Assembly (NCBI GenBank): GCA_003707065.3
Contig: PPXM03000004.1
Location: 930,001 to 994,000, forward strand
Direction: 5' to 3'
Length of the DNA stretch: 64,000 nucleotides
Origin: Trigonopsis variabilis
Lineage: Eukaryota > Ascomycota > Trigonopsidomycetes > Trigonopsidales > Trigonopsidaceae
The translations under genes were made by a program, and so were the position numbers. Each line of letters starts with the position of its first letter. The first letter of the stretch is position 1. The notes under the pieces were generated by a model that was not told where the DNA came from, did not search any database, and saw only the letters and a list, made by a program, of their open reading frames with translations. Shown here in pieces: positions 1-10,424 of this stretch.

Positions 1-733
1 AAGGCAGACGCCCAAATGTTAGACTGCGATGATTCGCACAAAGGAACGTCAAAGAGACGTCATTATAGCGTAACTTCCTAGCACTATAGACGTCCAAGAC
101 GTAATCAGAATTGCCAAGGTCTAAAGATTTTCGGACATGTTGCACAATTTCTTGCTCTCTAGAAGGGTCACCAACATATAGTAATCTAAAGACACCGTGA
201 GGCATATAAAGCTGAGAGGTGATAGAATATCCCAACTCGAATCCACTTTCCGCATTCGCAGGATCAAGTAATTGACATTTCTGACAGTCGATTTGACGAT
301 AAGGAGACCAAAGAGTTTGGGACGCAGAAGAGCTGCTTGAAGATTCAATATTAACTTTAGGCATTCGGAGACTGAAATCTGTAGTCTGGCTGGAACAAAG
401 CTCCATGCTATAACTCACATCTGCCAGTGATTTTTCTAGACCATGATCCTGAGAAGATCGTTCGGAAAATAATTTAGGTAAGTTGTTAGAAGAATCATTT
501 CTATCATCGTCTATAGAATCTGGGTCGCTAATAAAAGAGCCTTCACTCAAAGCTGTTCCTGGTAATGACGCATCACTGGTTAGACTGATCCGCTTATAGT
601 CACTCAGATAGTTCTGATGATCTACAAGTTCGAATTCAGAGTCAGATCCTTCGCTATCGGGTGCAGGATCTGTAAATCGTTCGCTGGAACCAGAACGAGA
701 ATCTCCTGGCTGAGGGGACCTTGAAGAGTCCAT
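1..733 (-). CDS. Partial acidic Ser/Asp-rich protein of unknown function (N-terminal part)
   Basis: The ATG is the CAT at 731-733, and the frame stays open to the left edge of the window, so about 244 N-terminal residues are visible and the C-terminus lies outside. The first ~140 residues are low-complexity and acidic, rich in Ser, Asp and Glu (for example PDSEGSDSEFELVD). A more ordered segment follows, with a CQKC pair and then LYVGDPSREQEIVQHVRKSL, which looks like a folded alpha/beta domain. I do not recognise the family. Reading-frame length and amino-acid composition support a real gene. It lies tail-to-head upstream of the mannosyltransferase gene that ends at 1085, both being on the minus strand. 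Confidence 0.75.
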   Translation of the reverse strand, partial: MDSSRSPQPGDSRSGSSERFTDPAPDSEGSDSEFELVDHQNYLSDYKRISLTSDASLPGTALSEGSFISDPDSIDDDRNDSSNNLPKLFSERSSQDHGLEKSLADVSYSMELCSSQTTDFSLRMPKVNIESSSSSSASQTLWSPYRQIDCQKCQLLDPANAESGFELGYSITSQLYMPHGVFRLLYVGDPSREQEIVQHVRKSLDLGNSDYVLDVYSARKLRYNDVSLTFLCANHRSLTFGRLP

Positions 734-1084
734 CAGGGCCAAGATTGTACAGGATCTCGCGATTTTAAATAGGACTGGAGTTAATGTATAGATGCCATTT
801 AAGGTGCTAACCAGAATTAAACAGCTAAAACGCTTTCGATAAGCACAGAAAGAGAAATAATTAGAGAAATGGCTTAAAAGTCAATCGATGAGTGGCAAGG
901 AACGGTTGCTACGGGCTAATGTCCCAATGGGAGCTACAAATGATATGATAAGCCCACGGCCGGGGACAATCACGATACTAATAATATTACATACACAAGT
1001 CCTTCAAGAGACTGGGTTCAACTGAATATGGAGATATGCGGAAAAGGTTGATAACACAAAAAGGGGCGGAGAGGAGTAGAACTT
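734..1084. other. Intergenic, 351 bp
   Basis: This stretch separates the 3' end of the mannosyltransferase gene from the start of the acidic-protein gene on the same strand. It probably holds a terminator and a promoter. I see no ORF or repeat to support. Confidence 0.5.
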
Positions 1085-2629
1085 TTATTTGGGCCTCTTT
1101 CTTTTTTCTGTTTCCTTGGACTTTTTGTCAGTATAGCCTCCAATGACGTTGACCCAGTCATCAATGCAAGAGCCATCTTTTCCTTCCACTTCTTCCAACG
1201 CGTAATCACATTTGCACCGACACCCGAATCCATATGGCTGAGGCTCATCATAGGTAGACCAATATTCATTCTCCCGTCGTTCTTCCTCAGAAAAGCTATT
1301 CCAATAGGGTTCTGGAGGGAGCTGTCTTTTAGGTGCGTTATCAGGACAATGCTGGATAGTAGTGTGGCGATACCCAATATCCCTAAAATAATGGATCTGA
1401 CTTGGCTCCAGTAATAGACCGGCAGCCAACGAATGAACAGGAGCGTCACCCCATCTCTCAGTCCAGAATCCTCCGGTGCTATCCAAGGCTTCGAAAAAGT
1501 CTAGGTATTCCTTTGACCGATACCAGTCTAATCGAGCAATCTCGAAATTACTCCAAAAGTGACACATATTGTATTTCTCATCATCGATTCCTTCTGGATC
1601 TATTTCGCGTAATAAATTACTTGAATCACTAAAGCTTTCTTCGTCTTCTTCTTCGCTATAGTCAGGCAAAGTAGACGATACAAACATATCCCAGAGACCG
1701 GTGGTATTAACATGGTTCCTTTTTTTAAACCCTTTAGTGTATCGGAATAAATTAGGCACCGTCTCAACCAGTTCTCTAATGGCAATCACAAAGCCGTAGA
1801 CTTTGTTGTGCTTTTCCATATACACAAAAGGGTCATATGTAATGTCACAGAAGTAAGTAATTTCAGGCTCCACTCGCCAATACCAATCATATTTTTGTAA
1901 TAGGGGGTGACGGAAAAAATAACCTGAATAGAATCGACACATATGATGATATGATTCTAGATGGCCATACATGATCGCTCTATCGCCTTGCTGGGCAATA
2001 GATTCTTTATAATAATCGACATCGACGTTAGGAGGGAAGCCCCAGTGTTCCTTAGGAATGAGACCAAATTCAATTTTAGCTTTCGTTTGATTTCTCACAG
2101 CCTGTTTGAATGTCGAATTGAATTCGGCGTCATTCAAAAAGACATAAGGGTAGTTAAACCACCGATTAAAATGCCTTTCTAAGCTTTTCATAGATTGAAT
2201 TACCCCGTCGAGTTCCTTATTCCTAGCTAAAACTACCAAAACGGCATTAGCTCGAGCATTTTCCACTTGGGGCTCCTGACATCCATAAACAAAAGGTTCA
2301 TCCACTTCGGTGGCGTAATGTCTAAATGGTGGTCGAAGTGATGAATACGGAGGCAAGAAACTATTTACCCCAGCCTGAGTCGAATGAAGACTTAATCTCA
2401 TCAGCCAAACAAACATTATGACCATTGCAGGAAGGGCAAAGACGGCCATAGGAACCGAAACTGTAGATGAAATTCGTACCCGTCGTTGCAAAAAAAGTCT
2501 TATCTTTTCACTTAACGTCGATTTCTCTCTTGGTCCATGACTTATTGGAGGAGGTAAAGTAGATGACATCGACGCCTTGATTTCATCAAGAAATCCCCGC
2601 GAATCCCGCGAGGATGTTCGTTTATGCAT
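1085..2629 (-). CDS. KRE2/MNT1-family alpha-1,2-mannosyltransferase (GT15)
   Basis: A 514-residue type II membrane protein of the Golgi that would transfer mannose from GDP-mannose in N- or O-linked glycan extension. A cytoplasmic N-terminus is followed by one membrane anchor at about residues 60-80 (VSVPMAVFALPAMVIMFVWL), a short stem, and the GT15 catalytic domain from about residue 120 to the end. Family landmarks are ARNKELDG, MKSLERHFN, YPYVFLND, YDWYWRVEPEITYFCDI and HFWSNFEIA. The single exon opens at the ATG at 2629 and has the usual family length. GT15 proteins are fungal cell-wall and glycoprotein enzymes. Which paralogue (Kre2, Ktr1 and so on) cannot be decided here. Confidence 0.95.
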   Translation of the reverse strand: MHKRTSSRDSRGFLDEIKASMSSTLPPPISHGPREKSTLSEKIRLFLQRRVRISSTVSVPMAVFALPAMVIMFVWLMRLSLHSTQAGVNSFLPPYSSLRPPFRHYATEVDEPFVYGCQEPQVENARANAVLVVLARNKELDGVIQSMKSLERHFNRWFNYPYVFLNDAEFNSTFKQAVRNQTKAKIEFGLIPKEHWGFPPNVDVDYYKESIAQQGDRAIMYGHLESYHHMCRFYSGYFFRHPLLQKYDWYWRVEPEITYFCDITYDPFVYMEKHNKVYGFVIAIRELVETVPNLFRYTKGFKKRNHVNTTGLWDMFVSSTLPDYSEEEDEESFSDSSNLLREIDPEGIDDEKYNMCHFWSNFEIARLDWYRSKEYLDFFEALDSTGGFWTERWGDAPVHSLAAGLLLEPSQIHYFRDIGYRHTTIQHCPDNAPKRQLPPEPYWNSFSEEERRENEYWSTYDEPQPYGFGCRCKCDYALEEVEGKDGSCIDDWVNVIGGYTDKKSKETEKRKRPK

Positions 2630-2846
2630 TTCCTCCTACCAGAGTTATCGAGTCCTCTTTTCTTGATAACTATAAGGATAGTCAGTCCTCTCTATCACTT
2701 CTTCTTCTTGAGCAAGATGTTGCAGAGAAAACCCCTACAAAACTTCTACCTGGCAACAGATACGACCACCGATGCTACAATGGGTGAGTACCCTAGGCCA
2801 TAGCGGCCTTCTCCAATCTTATAAGCTCGGTAAAAGGAAAATTTCA

Positions 2847-3177
2847 TTAATAACCGACGATTTCATCTACCACATACGCCTTATTCTCGCTCTGTTTATG
2901 CTCATTCGTCAATCTCAGGTCTCTTGCAATTATATTTTCCTCCATCTTCTTCAACAACTTCTTGTAGTCTATCACATACTTCTTATCAATATCAATTAAA
3001 ACACCAATCATTTTTTGTTGTCTAAATATATAGGTTATTCCTATAAGATTCTCGTGGGAATACAGCATATTGCCTTAGTGTTGACCAAGAAGTACCTGTA
3101 AAAGCAAGTATTCGAGATAAAGTATGTATAAGAAATTTAGCATATATCTGGGCATCTAATTCCTGCGTTATTGGCAT
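2847..3177 (-). CDS. Possible small two-exon gene, 91 aa, unknown
   Basis: A tentative model: exon 1 at 3177-3096 (starts MPITQELDAQIYAKFLIHTL) and exon 2 at 3040-2847, with a 55-nt GT..AG intron between. The product would have a hydrophobic stretch near residues 13-35 followed by a charged helix with KKYVIDYKKLLKKMEEN. It is head-to-head with PRP19, only 80 bp away. I recognise no family, the intron is longer than most here, and the branch site is weak. Without the splice, exon 1 reads to a stop after 51 codons. This may be noncoding. Confidence 0.3.
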
Positions 3178-3257
3178 TTGCTTTCAATATAGTACGTTGG
3201 CATACTAATCGTGTTAACTGGCTCTATTGCAACTTCACGTTGCTACCTCCTTCATCC

Positions 3258-4801
3258 ATGGTTGTTTGTGCAAGTAAGGTCATTAGATATTCCGTCTTCT
3301 AACCCAAAGTATCTGGAGAACAGGCTAAGGACCCTGTGATATCCCCTAAAAGTGGTATGATTGATTGCCATGGATGACTCTAATCTCAGGAAATGTGTTT
3401 GAACGAAGTTTGATCGAGACATATATTGACGAGCACCATAAAGATCCAGTAACGGGAGAGGATCTTTCAAAAGAGGAATTAATTCCTGTGAAAGTACCTC
3501 ATGTTGTCCATCCTCGCCCTCCGAACTTGACATCGATTCCTGCCTTGTTGTCAACTTTTCAAAATGAGTGGGATGCCTTGGCATTGGAAATGTTCTCATT
3601 ACGACAGCAATTAGCACAGACTCGACAGGATCTCAGTGCTGCACTTTATAGACACGATGCTGCTGTTCGGGTTGCTGGACGATTACTCCAGGAACGAGAT
3701 GAAGCAAGAGATGCTCTCGCCAAATTATCGGCGAGTCTCGGTGATGGGCCTGTACTTGACACCGATGTAAAGATGATTGATAAACAGTCTTTACCTAAAT
3801 GGCTTACTGATACTGTTTCTAATACCACTCAAGCTCTTAGTGCGACTCGCCGGAAGCGAAAGATGCCTGAGGGTTGGACTTCTGCAGATATAGTGGCTAC
3901 GTTTTCGCCTTTATCGAAATCCAAACAAACCATTCCAGCCGGAAGCGTCCATACTTTGGCTCGGTTTGGTTCTTCGCTTTTGGTTGCTGGGGCCAAGGGA
4001 AAAGTGACCTTGCTTCAATTAGAAGAATCGACAGTTTCAATCACTGATACCATCGATATCGACACAGACGCACCTGTTATTGCAGGCACCTGGTTGAGTA
4101 ATGATATAGCAGCATTGGGTCTTGGTAACGGGTCCTTGATCGTCTTACGATCCAGTGGTTCTTTCTCGACGTTGGCTGTAAGCCAGCATCCCATAATCGG
4201 CGTCTCTGCCCACCCGAGTGGCGAAGTCGTTGCCTGTGCCTTTGAAAACTCCTGGTCGCTCGCCTCACCTAGCGAGGTTGTCTATACTCATTCTTCATCT
4301 TCAACTTATCATTCGATCGCTTTCCATCCTGATGGCCATCTCTTGGCTTTAGGAACTGATAAAGGAGCCATTGAAATTTTTCAGTTGTCAGAATCCGGCG
4401 TTGATCTCGCCGCGACCTTCGAAGGTCACCTGGGCCCTGTCCACCGCCTTGGATTTTCCAATAATGGTTTCTGGCTTGCTTCTGCCGCTCAAAGTTCAGA
4501 AGATTTGCCTGTAAGGCTTTGGCATCTTGGTAAAGGAGTGCAGGCGGCAAGTCTTGATTTCGATCTATCGAAACCTGTCGAAGATCTGGCGTGGGATGAA
4601 TTTGGGCATTATTTGGCTGTAGTGGGTGGATCAGCGGGGATACGAATCAAAACATATGCCAAGGAGACCAAATCCTGGTCGGATTCTTTCTCTTCCAGTG
4701 ACACTGCCTCTAGTCTTGTATGGGGCCCTCAAGCTTCTTGCCTTGTCTCGTCTGATCTGAAGGGATCAATTAGAGTTTTCGCAAGTAAGAGCAGTGTATA
4801 A
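3258..4801 (+). CDS. PRP19: Pre-mRNA-processing factor 19, U-box E3 ubiquitin ligase of the NineTeen complex
   Basis: Prp19 is the scaffold and E3 ligase of the NTC, which activates the spliceosome. Exons are 3258-3273, 3310-3354 and 3390-4801 (490 residues), separated by introns of only 36 and 35 nt. Splicing restores the conserved U-box N-terminus MVVCAISGEQAKDPVISPKS and then GNVFERSLIETYI, whereas an ATG inside intron 2 would miss it. The U-box spans about residues 1-65. The Prp19 tetramerisation coiled coil spans about 70-135 (FQNEWDALALEMFSLRQQL ... LQERDEARDALAKL). A C-terminal WD40 propeller spans about 210-490. The length is typical. A gene using the spliceosome that itself needs two minimal introns removed is a nice internal check on intron size. 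Confidence 0.96.
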
Positions 4802-5289
4802 AAGTCTTGTATACTAATTATTTGATGTTTTGGAGAATAACTATGTAAAGCAGTATGATGGTGAACGAGATTCATTTGACCTACTTCCCGAATAGATCGA
4901 GAAATAGAGAATACACGATTAACTTCACGATCATTTTTGCATTCCATGTCAAATGAGCTGTCAAGATTAAATGATCAAGAGATCTGACACGTGTCCATGT
5001 TTGGACTCTAAATAGATGCTGTGTCAATGGGAAATGACCACAGAATGCGTTATGAGATACCCCTTCACTAAGACTAATGATAGAGCGATTTTTGGTTAAG
5101 GAATGAGTCTGAAAGTCGTTTTTAAAGTGATGTCACGGTTATGGCCTATACGAATCGGGGCCGTGGGCGGTCACGATCAGGGACAGATAGAACGTTACAC
5201 TCGGAGACCACGCTAGGTCATTCTCTGTCTTGCCGACCCTCATAGACTATCGACACTCTTCCAAGAGGCCCGCCCAGGAGGCAAATAAA
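4802..5289. other. Intergenic, 488 bp
   Basis: This is the promoter region of the downstream RING gene and the 3' flank of PRP19. It holds one CACGTG (near 4988). No supported ORF, RNA gene or repeat. Confidence 0.5.
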
Positions 5290-6282
5290 ATGGCTGATGA
5301 TGTTGTTATTACAAGAGTGAACTCAACAGAAAGAGAGGGAGCCGAAGAAGACGAGAGAAGGCAGTTAAGACGGCAAAGGTCAAGAGAGGGCAGTGGAACG
5401 TACCCGAGAAGATATGTGCGAAGGCGACTTGGTTCCGAGCAAAGAGATTTAGGGAGAGAAAATTGGCAGAGACAAGGTGTACGAAGGAATAGAACGGGAG
5501 TAATTCCGGCATCATCTAACCAAGGAATCTTTGCTCCTCCCGCTTTTTCTGAAAGTGGGCGAGCCCGAGCGAACGGGATACCATTTTATGCACCTGTGGT
5601 TGACTTAACTGAGGACGATGAGGACATAGTATATGAAGGACAGTCGCAGAGTCGACGGCCGGTGGTTAGACAGGGTCTTCAAGGCCAAGGAGGTATTAGG
5701 AGACGAAATGACGCTTTGGATCATTTAGTTACGGGCATTATTGATTTGGATCATAGTATTAGAATCATGGGTCAAGGCTCACGGGAGCTGAATCCTTTAA
5801 TCCGACAGCGTTTATTGGGTCAGACCTGGCTTCTTCAACGAATGTACGGACAGTTGCAGACGAATCCGATGGATAATTATCAAGACTACCATGCTCATAC
5901 GTTTCAATCACCTCCAGGGACTCAGGATCACCTGAGAAAGCAGCGACTTTTGCCCGACCCCGAGCCTGCCGACGAAGGTTTCACCAGAGCAATTAATGGC
6001 CGGGAAACTCTCATATGCACCGCATGTGGCCTCGAACTAGGTAATAAAGGCACCGAACGGCCGTCTCCTGTCCAGCCTCAAGGGCCTCGCTTTGTTGATG
6101 GATCCGTTGAGGACCACTACACGGGAGTCTGGGCAGCTAAATGTTCTCACGTGTATTGTGGAACATGTGCAGCTAAATACGGCAAGTTTCCATCTCGTGG
6201 AAAACGGGGTCAGACTTGTGCTGCACCCAATTGCCAAGCAATTCTAGGTGGTAAGAGGTGTATGTTTGAAATATACCTCTAA
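5290..6282 (+). CDS. RING-finger protein with a SUMO-interaction-like motif (possible STUbL)
   Basis: A 330-residue single-exon protein starting at the ATG at 5290; an upstream in-frame TTG is not needed. The N-terminal ~100 residues are very Arg/Glu-rich. At about residues 102-113 lies PVVDLTEDDEDI, a hydrophobic core followed by acidic residues that matches SUMO-interaction motifs of RNF4/Slx5-type ligases. The C-terminus carries a C3HC4-type RING: CTACGLE, an insert of about 35 residues, KCSHVYCGTC, then CAAPNC, ending KRCMFEIYL. The likely role is nuclear E3 ubiquitin ligase, possibly SUMO-targeted. The RING is clear. The STUbL assignment is inference from the motif order. Confidence 0.8.
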   Translation: MADDVVITRVNSTEREGAEEDERRQLRRQRSREGSGTYPRRYVRRRLGSEQRDLGRENWQRQGVRRNRTGVIPASSNQGIFAPPAFSESGRARANGIPFYAPVVDLTEDDEDIVYEGQSQSRRPVVRQGLQGQGGIRRRNDALDHLVTGIIDLDHSIRIMGQGSRELNPLIRQRLLGQTWLLQRMYGQLQTNPMDNYQDYHAHTFQSPPGTQDHLRKQRLLPDPEPADEGFTRAINGRETLICTACGLELGNKGTERPSPVQPQGPRFVDGSVEDHYTGVWAAKCSHVYCGTCAAKYGKFPSRGKRGQTCAAPNCQAILGGKRCMFEIYL

Positions 6283-6677
6283 TGAGATGTTTCTCCATAA
6301 TCTGTTCAACTGTTATGAGTCTTTGGATTTGCTGTCATTATTGGGCAAGTGAGGTTGTTATTGATTCAAGGAGTTTGGTTCTCTTGCATTGCTATTGGTT
6401 AAGTACGAGTCTATTCTTCAATATGTATTCCACGTAACTCCAACAAAATTGTTAGTTTTCATCTTCTTCTGCTCCACTTGCCCCATGATCTCCGCAGCAA
6501 CCTAAATTCCGTAGCTATTTGACGCTCGAGTGTCCTCCTCGATGGTCTAACTAGGTTGTCCTCCCAACTAAATAGACACTGTCTTCCCCCAACGAGTATG
6601 TGGTTACCCTCTCTATATCGATCCTCGACAGCTCTCACCTAGTGAAGATTCAACTTGGCCGATTTCTTAAGTTGGCC
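6283..6677. other. Intergenic, 395 bp
   Basis: Promoter region of the PHS1-type gene. It becomes pyrimidine-rich toward the start codon. No supported gene or repeat. Confidence 0.5.
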
Positions 6678-7421
6678 ATGTCGAAACCAGCTTCACCTAG
6701 CAATCGCCCAAAAGTCATAACTTACAAGGCTGTACCTTTCTCTAATTGGCCGTTCAAGACCCAGTATCTCTACTTTTATAATGTGATCTCCGCTCTTCTT
6801 TGGCTCTCAGTCCTTGCGCGAACCCTGTTGATTGCGTATCTAGTTACCCCCGAGTATACGTTGGAAGGGGTTGAATCATTTACTCGGTGGGTGCAAACCT
6901 TGGCTGTTGCTGAAGTCATCCATGCCGGACTAGGACTGGTAAAGTCGCCGTTGGCTACGACGACTATGCAAGTTGCTTCTCGGCAGCTGCTTGTCTGGGG
7001 AATTGTCTATCTTTATCCTGTTGCAGGGCGGCAAACTGCATATGTTTCTATGATTTGCGCATGGGCAATTACTGAAGTCATCCGGTATAGCTATTATGCT
7101 CTTAATATTCAAGGGCTGGCTCAGATTCCTTCTAGCATCCCCAAAGGCCTTGCGCAAGATCCCGTTCCTACTTGGCTTATTCGCTTACGTTATTCAGCCT
7201 TCTATATCCTTTATCCTCTAGGAGTAGGATCCGAAATGACATGTGTCTTCACCGTCCTTTCTCAATGGTACAAGGGAAAACTCAACGTACCCAACTGGTA
7301 CGCCTATCTACTTAGTCTTATAGTCGTCATCTATGCCCCAGGTTTCTATGTCCTTTTCTTTCACATGGTCGCTCAACGACGTCGAGTATTCAAAAACCTG
7401 GGCAAACGTCCGGCAAAGTGA
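6678..7421 (+). CDS. PHS1: Very-long-chain (3R)-3-hydroxyacyl-CoA dehydratase
   Basis: A 247-residue multi-pass ER membrane protein of the PHS1/HACD (PTPLA) family, which dehydrates 3-hydroxyacyl-CoA in the fatty-acid elongation cycle that feeds sphingolipids. Start chosen at the ATG at 6678 (MSKPASPSNRP), because the frame upstream begins only with GTG. About six membrane segments are visible. The catalytic Tyr and Glu of the family, seven residues apart, are present in ILYPLGVGSE. The C-terminus ends in basic residues (RRRVFKNLGKRPAK), like an ER retention tail. It is convergent with the p34-like gene, 222 bp away. Confidence 0.95.
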   Translation: MSKPASPSNRPKVITYKAVPFSNWPFKTQYLYFYNVISALLWLSVLARTLLIAYLVTPEYTLEGVESFTRWVQTLAVAEVIHAGLGLVKSPLATTTMQVASRQLLVWGIVYLYPVAGRQTAYVSMICAWAITEVIRYSYYALNIQGLAQIPSSIPKGLAQDPVPTWLIRLRYSAFYILYPLGVGSEMTCVFTVLSQWYKGKLNVPNWYAYLLSLIVVIYAPGFYVLFFHMVAQRRRVFKNLGKRPAK

Positions 7422-7643
7422 ATTGCATTCCATTCAATCAAGCCAAAAACATGGACGTTCTAGTCCGTCGAAGGAATCCTCTCGTATTTCTGAATAATTC
7501 TCCACCAGAAATGGTCTTTTACTGCATAAGTGCCCATCGCGCAAGCCGTAGAAGTCTCGCCGGTCACCGGTAGTAGCACAGCTGTCCGGTGGACTTTATA
7601 ATAAAAGCTGGCAGAGTTTTCCACAGAATTGACAATTTCTGGG

Positions 7644-8311
7644 TCAACCCAAATTATGGTCTTTCTCGGGTCGTGGAGCTCCTTTCCACTGAACGACCTC
7701 TAGGACTTCCCGGATTCGGTCAAGACCTTGTTTCTCTCCAAATTCATTCAGGCCAGACTGAGAAGAGTCGACCATTTCCACATCCATTGAGTCGATCGTA
7801 CGTCTTAACTGATCCAGTCCATATTGCTGGCCAGACTGATTGGGCATTCCTATCAGTAAGAGTCCGGGCCGTAAATCATGATCCCTATCATCTGAGGAGA
7901 ATTGGGTAAGGCCTTGGAGAGCCAGTTCGACATACTTTAACTGTTCCAAAAGGCTGCACAGTTCCTGAGAGGATGAAGGATAGCGAAAAGTAAACAAAAG
8001 GGCTCCAACCGCTTCGCGGACTGATAGAGTATCCACTGCCAGGAATTCTTTTTTCCAAAGATTCAAATCATCAGTGGAACATGACCTGAATTCGTCGACA
8101 CAGATTGGTACATCGACGTCGTAATATTTGGTTTGTAGATGGAGATTCTTAATCAGACCTTGGTGGCCCCTCAACGACGGATCCCTTGATTCTGTTATTG
8201 GATATGACCCAGTGAGATCTAGAGTAAGCGTGCTATTAAATATAAGGTACCTTTTATAAGCGTAAGCTTTCCAGAGTGTGGCGCTCCAAGAAGAAGAACT
8301 AAAGACGCCAT
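7644..8311 (-). CDS. Alpha/gamma-adaptin-binding p34 (AAGAB/Irc6) family protein
   Basis: A 211-residue protein from two exons, 8311-8251 and 8218-7644, split by a 32-nt intron, the shortest in the window together with one in PMP3. The joined N-terminus MASLVLLLGAPHSGKLTLIK continues into DLTGSYPITESRDPS, a P-loop (GAPHSGKLT) of a small-GTPase-like fold. Further family landmarks are KYYDVDVPICVDEF, VREAVGALLFTF, RPGLLLIG and NEFGEKQGLDRIREVLEVVQW near the C-terminus. Mammalian p34/AAGAB chaperones AP-1 and AP-2 adaptor assembly, and yeast Irc6 relates to clathrin traffic. The function here is inferred from the family. Confidence 0.88.
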
Positions 8312-8604
8312 ATACGCGGTGGGGAGAAATGATGGAAAGATCAGTCAGGTTGAAGGCCTCTAAAGACTAATGAAAAAAAAAAAAAATCAATCATATCACA
8401 AACACTTTCTTCAGTGAGATATTCAAATCACAAATGGCACTACAGTTGAACGTACTTACGATTGACAGGTGTGCTCCCCAGTCAATCCACGCGGATTGCC
8501 TGTTCACATCATTCATACTTGACATGTGCTACCATCATTCGCACACTATACAGTCTCTTATCATTCACGCTTTATGCACGCTTTCCCATAAAACTAATTT
8601 ACAT

Positions 8605-9045
8605 TTAGCGGCGCTGAGCCCTTTGGACTGTAGCTTTTCCTCGAGCCAGACCCACTCCTTTGCCAACCCCAGTTCGATTCTTAAACATTGGAGCATTTCT
8701 AAAGTCAGTAGGGGTATAAGAAAGAGACATACCTTAACATATCGGGAACGACAAAGAATCGGACGTGACTACCTCTAATAAAAGCCTGTTCAAGATGACT
8801 CACTCGTCCATCTCGAGCAGTGACAGTAACATCCCGGAGTTGAACATTCATATTATCTTCGGCTATTCAATTAACTTTTGTCCCAATCGTTATTACTCAC
8901 AGTCCAATAACTTTCCTCGATAAGTCTGACCTGATGACAACTCCACTGTGACTATATGACCCTCGAAAGTTAGCTAAAAGGGCTTCGCTCGAATTCATAC
9001 CTGCGCCTCGCTTAACAGTTTGATAGGGATGCCTAATGATGCCAT
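8605..9045 (-). CDS. SMD3: Small nuclear ribonucleoprotein Sm D3
   Basis: A 109-residue Sm protein, a ring subunit of the U1, U2, U4 and U5 snRNPs. Four exons: 9045-9001, 8961-8901, 8862-8733 and 8698-8605, with introns of 39, 38 and 34 nt. The joined product starts [19 protein letters not shown], continues with [24 protein letters not shown] (Sm1) and [19 protein letters not shown] (Sm2), and ends in a short basic tail ([12 protein letters not shown]). Every junction is fixed by residues conserved in SmD3, so the four-exon model is firm. It shares a 140-bp divergent promoter with CTU2. In unspliced form it is broken into pieces too small to notice. Confidence 0.95.
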
Positions 9046-9185
9046 GATTGGGAAGCAATCAAGGTATATAGACGGAGAAGTAGAGGGATAGCGACTGCTG
9101 GTGAGTTGCTAGATGGATGTAACGATTAAACTCCCGTTACTGAAATTTTCATTCGCAGTCAATTCAGGAGTCTCTGACACATTAT

Positions 9186-10424
9186 ATGATTTGCAACCGG
9201 TGTGGAGAGCCCGGCCTGCTTTCCTGCCGTCGAGAAGCATTCTGTGGCGTTTGTTTTTTAAGATTCATTCGTGGAAAGGCCAGAAAACATTTAGAAGGGT
9301 TCAAGGTCCCCTATCCTGCCAAGAAACCCGGGCTAAAGCAAGATTTGGTACCATTTTCTCAATCAGATATTGATTCTCTACCTACTCTTGTCCTTCCTTT
9401 GTCTTTAGGCTCATCTTCTTTGGCACTGTTAGACATATTGTCTGATTTGATCAATCACCAGAAAACTTGCCACAAAGGGCGCTATGGATTCAAATTAAGC
9501 GTGATTCACATTGACACTAGCGAAGTTATTCCTACCGCTTCTGATCCGCAGGATCTCATCGAGCGCCTACAAAAGAGATATCCTGATTTCTCATTCTTGA
9601 TTAAGCCCTTGTCTGAAGCTATTCCTATGACCCACGATGTCATTTCTAGCCTCCAGGATGACATACTCATATGGCAGAAACAACCTGATATGGATGAATC
9701 TCTTGATGAAATCCTTTCTAAAATACCAAATCGAACCAGTCGTCAAGATTTCATCACTTTGCTTAAGAACGCCTTGATTTCTCGGTACGCTCGCAATCTG
9801 AGTGCTTCGGCTTTGTTATGGGGTATAAGTGCCACCAAATCAGCTGAAATAACGTTGGCAGACATTTCCAAGGGCAGAGGTCCCTCTCTTCCTTGGAAAT
9901 TATCCGGGCATGTCGCATCTACCCCGGGAAGCCAATTCATTGAATTTTTTCCCTTGAAGGACAGTCTACGGTCCGAGCTGGAAAGTTACTTCGCCCTTTT
10001 GAACCTCGCTATTTCAGGCCTTCCTCTTTTACCAAAAGATCCAATACCGTTAGCCGTGAGGGCCATGTCAATCGATGAACTAGTGATAAAATACTTTTCT
10101 GAGATTCAGAAAGACTTTCCAAGTATCATTACTACCGTGGTGAAGACGGCAGATAAACTAGTGATCCATGTTCCTCACGAAGATCAAAATTGTCAGGTGT
10201 GTCATGGACCTATTGACTTAGCAAAAGGAGACCCCAGAGAATGGGTCGACAATATTACTGTCAGGCAACCTCCTGACAGACCAATCCAGCCTCAGCCAAC
10301 TAGACCTGAAGATGAGGTTGTTATCTGTTTTGGATGCTTTGTTATGTTACAAGGATGTCATCAAATACCATGGCCGAGGAATAAAAAAGAAGATATTCTG
10401 AAGAACTATGTCCTGGAACAATGA
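9186..10424 (+). CDS. CTU2: Cytoplasmic tRNA 2-thiolation protein 2
   Basis: A 412-residue Ctu2/Ncs2 family protein, partner of Ctu1/Ncs6 in 2-thiolation of the wobble uridine (mcm5s2U34) of tRNAs for Lys, Glu and Gln in the cytosol. The N-terminus carries paired cysteines, MICNRCGEPG ... FCGVCFLRFIRGKARKHL. The middle has the PP-loop-like segment LPLSLGSSSLALLDIL, and the C-terminus has NCQVCHGPID and VICFGCFVML. The ATG at 9186 is used. An upstream exon is possible (a GTGAGT lies near 9102), but I could not build one with a start codon. Length and motif order suit the family. Confidence 0.92.
   Translation: MICNRCGEPGLLSCRREAFCGVCFLRFIRGKARKHLEGFKVPYPAKKPGLKQDLVPFSQSDIDSLPTLVLPLSLGSSSLALLDILSDLINHQKTCHKGRYGFKLSVIHIDTSEVIPTASDPQDLIERLQKRYPDFSFLIKPLSEAIPMTHDVISSLQDDILIWQKQPDMDESLDEILSKIPNRTSRQDFITLLKNALISRYARNLSASALLWGISATKSAEITLADISKGRGPSLPWKLSGHVASTPGSQFIEFFPLKDSLRSELESYFALLNLAISGLPLLPKDPIPLAVRAMSIDELVIKYFSEIQKDFPSIITTVVKTADKLVIHVPHEDQNCQVCHGPIDLAKGDPREWVDNITVRQPPDRPIQPQPTRPEDEVVICFGCFVMLQGCHQIPWPRNKKEDILKNYVLEQ

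Noticed and set aside
3365-3389. Apparent ATG start for PRP19 inside the sequence before SGNVFE
   Set aside because: It lies within intron 2. The true start is at 3258, since splicing restores the conserved first 20 U-box residues.
8434-8778. 114-codon plus-strand ORF with an ATG
   Set aside because: It is the antisense shadow of SMD3 exons 3 and 4, which are supported by family conservation.
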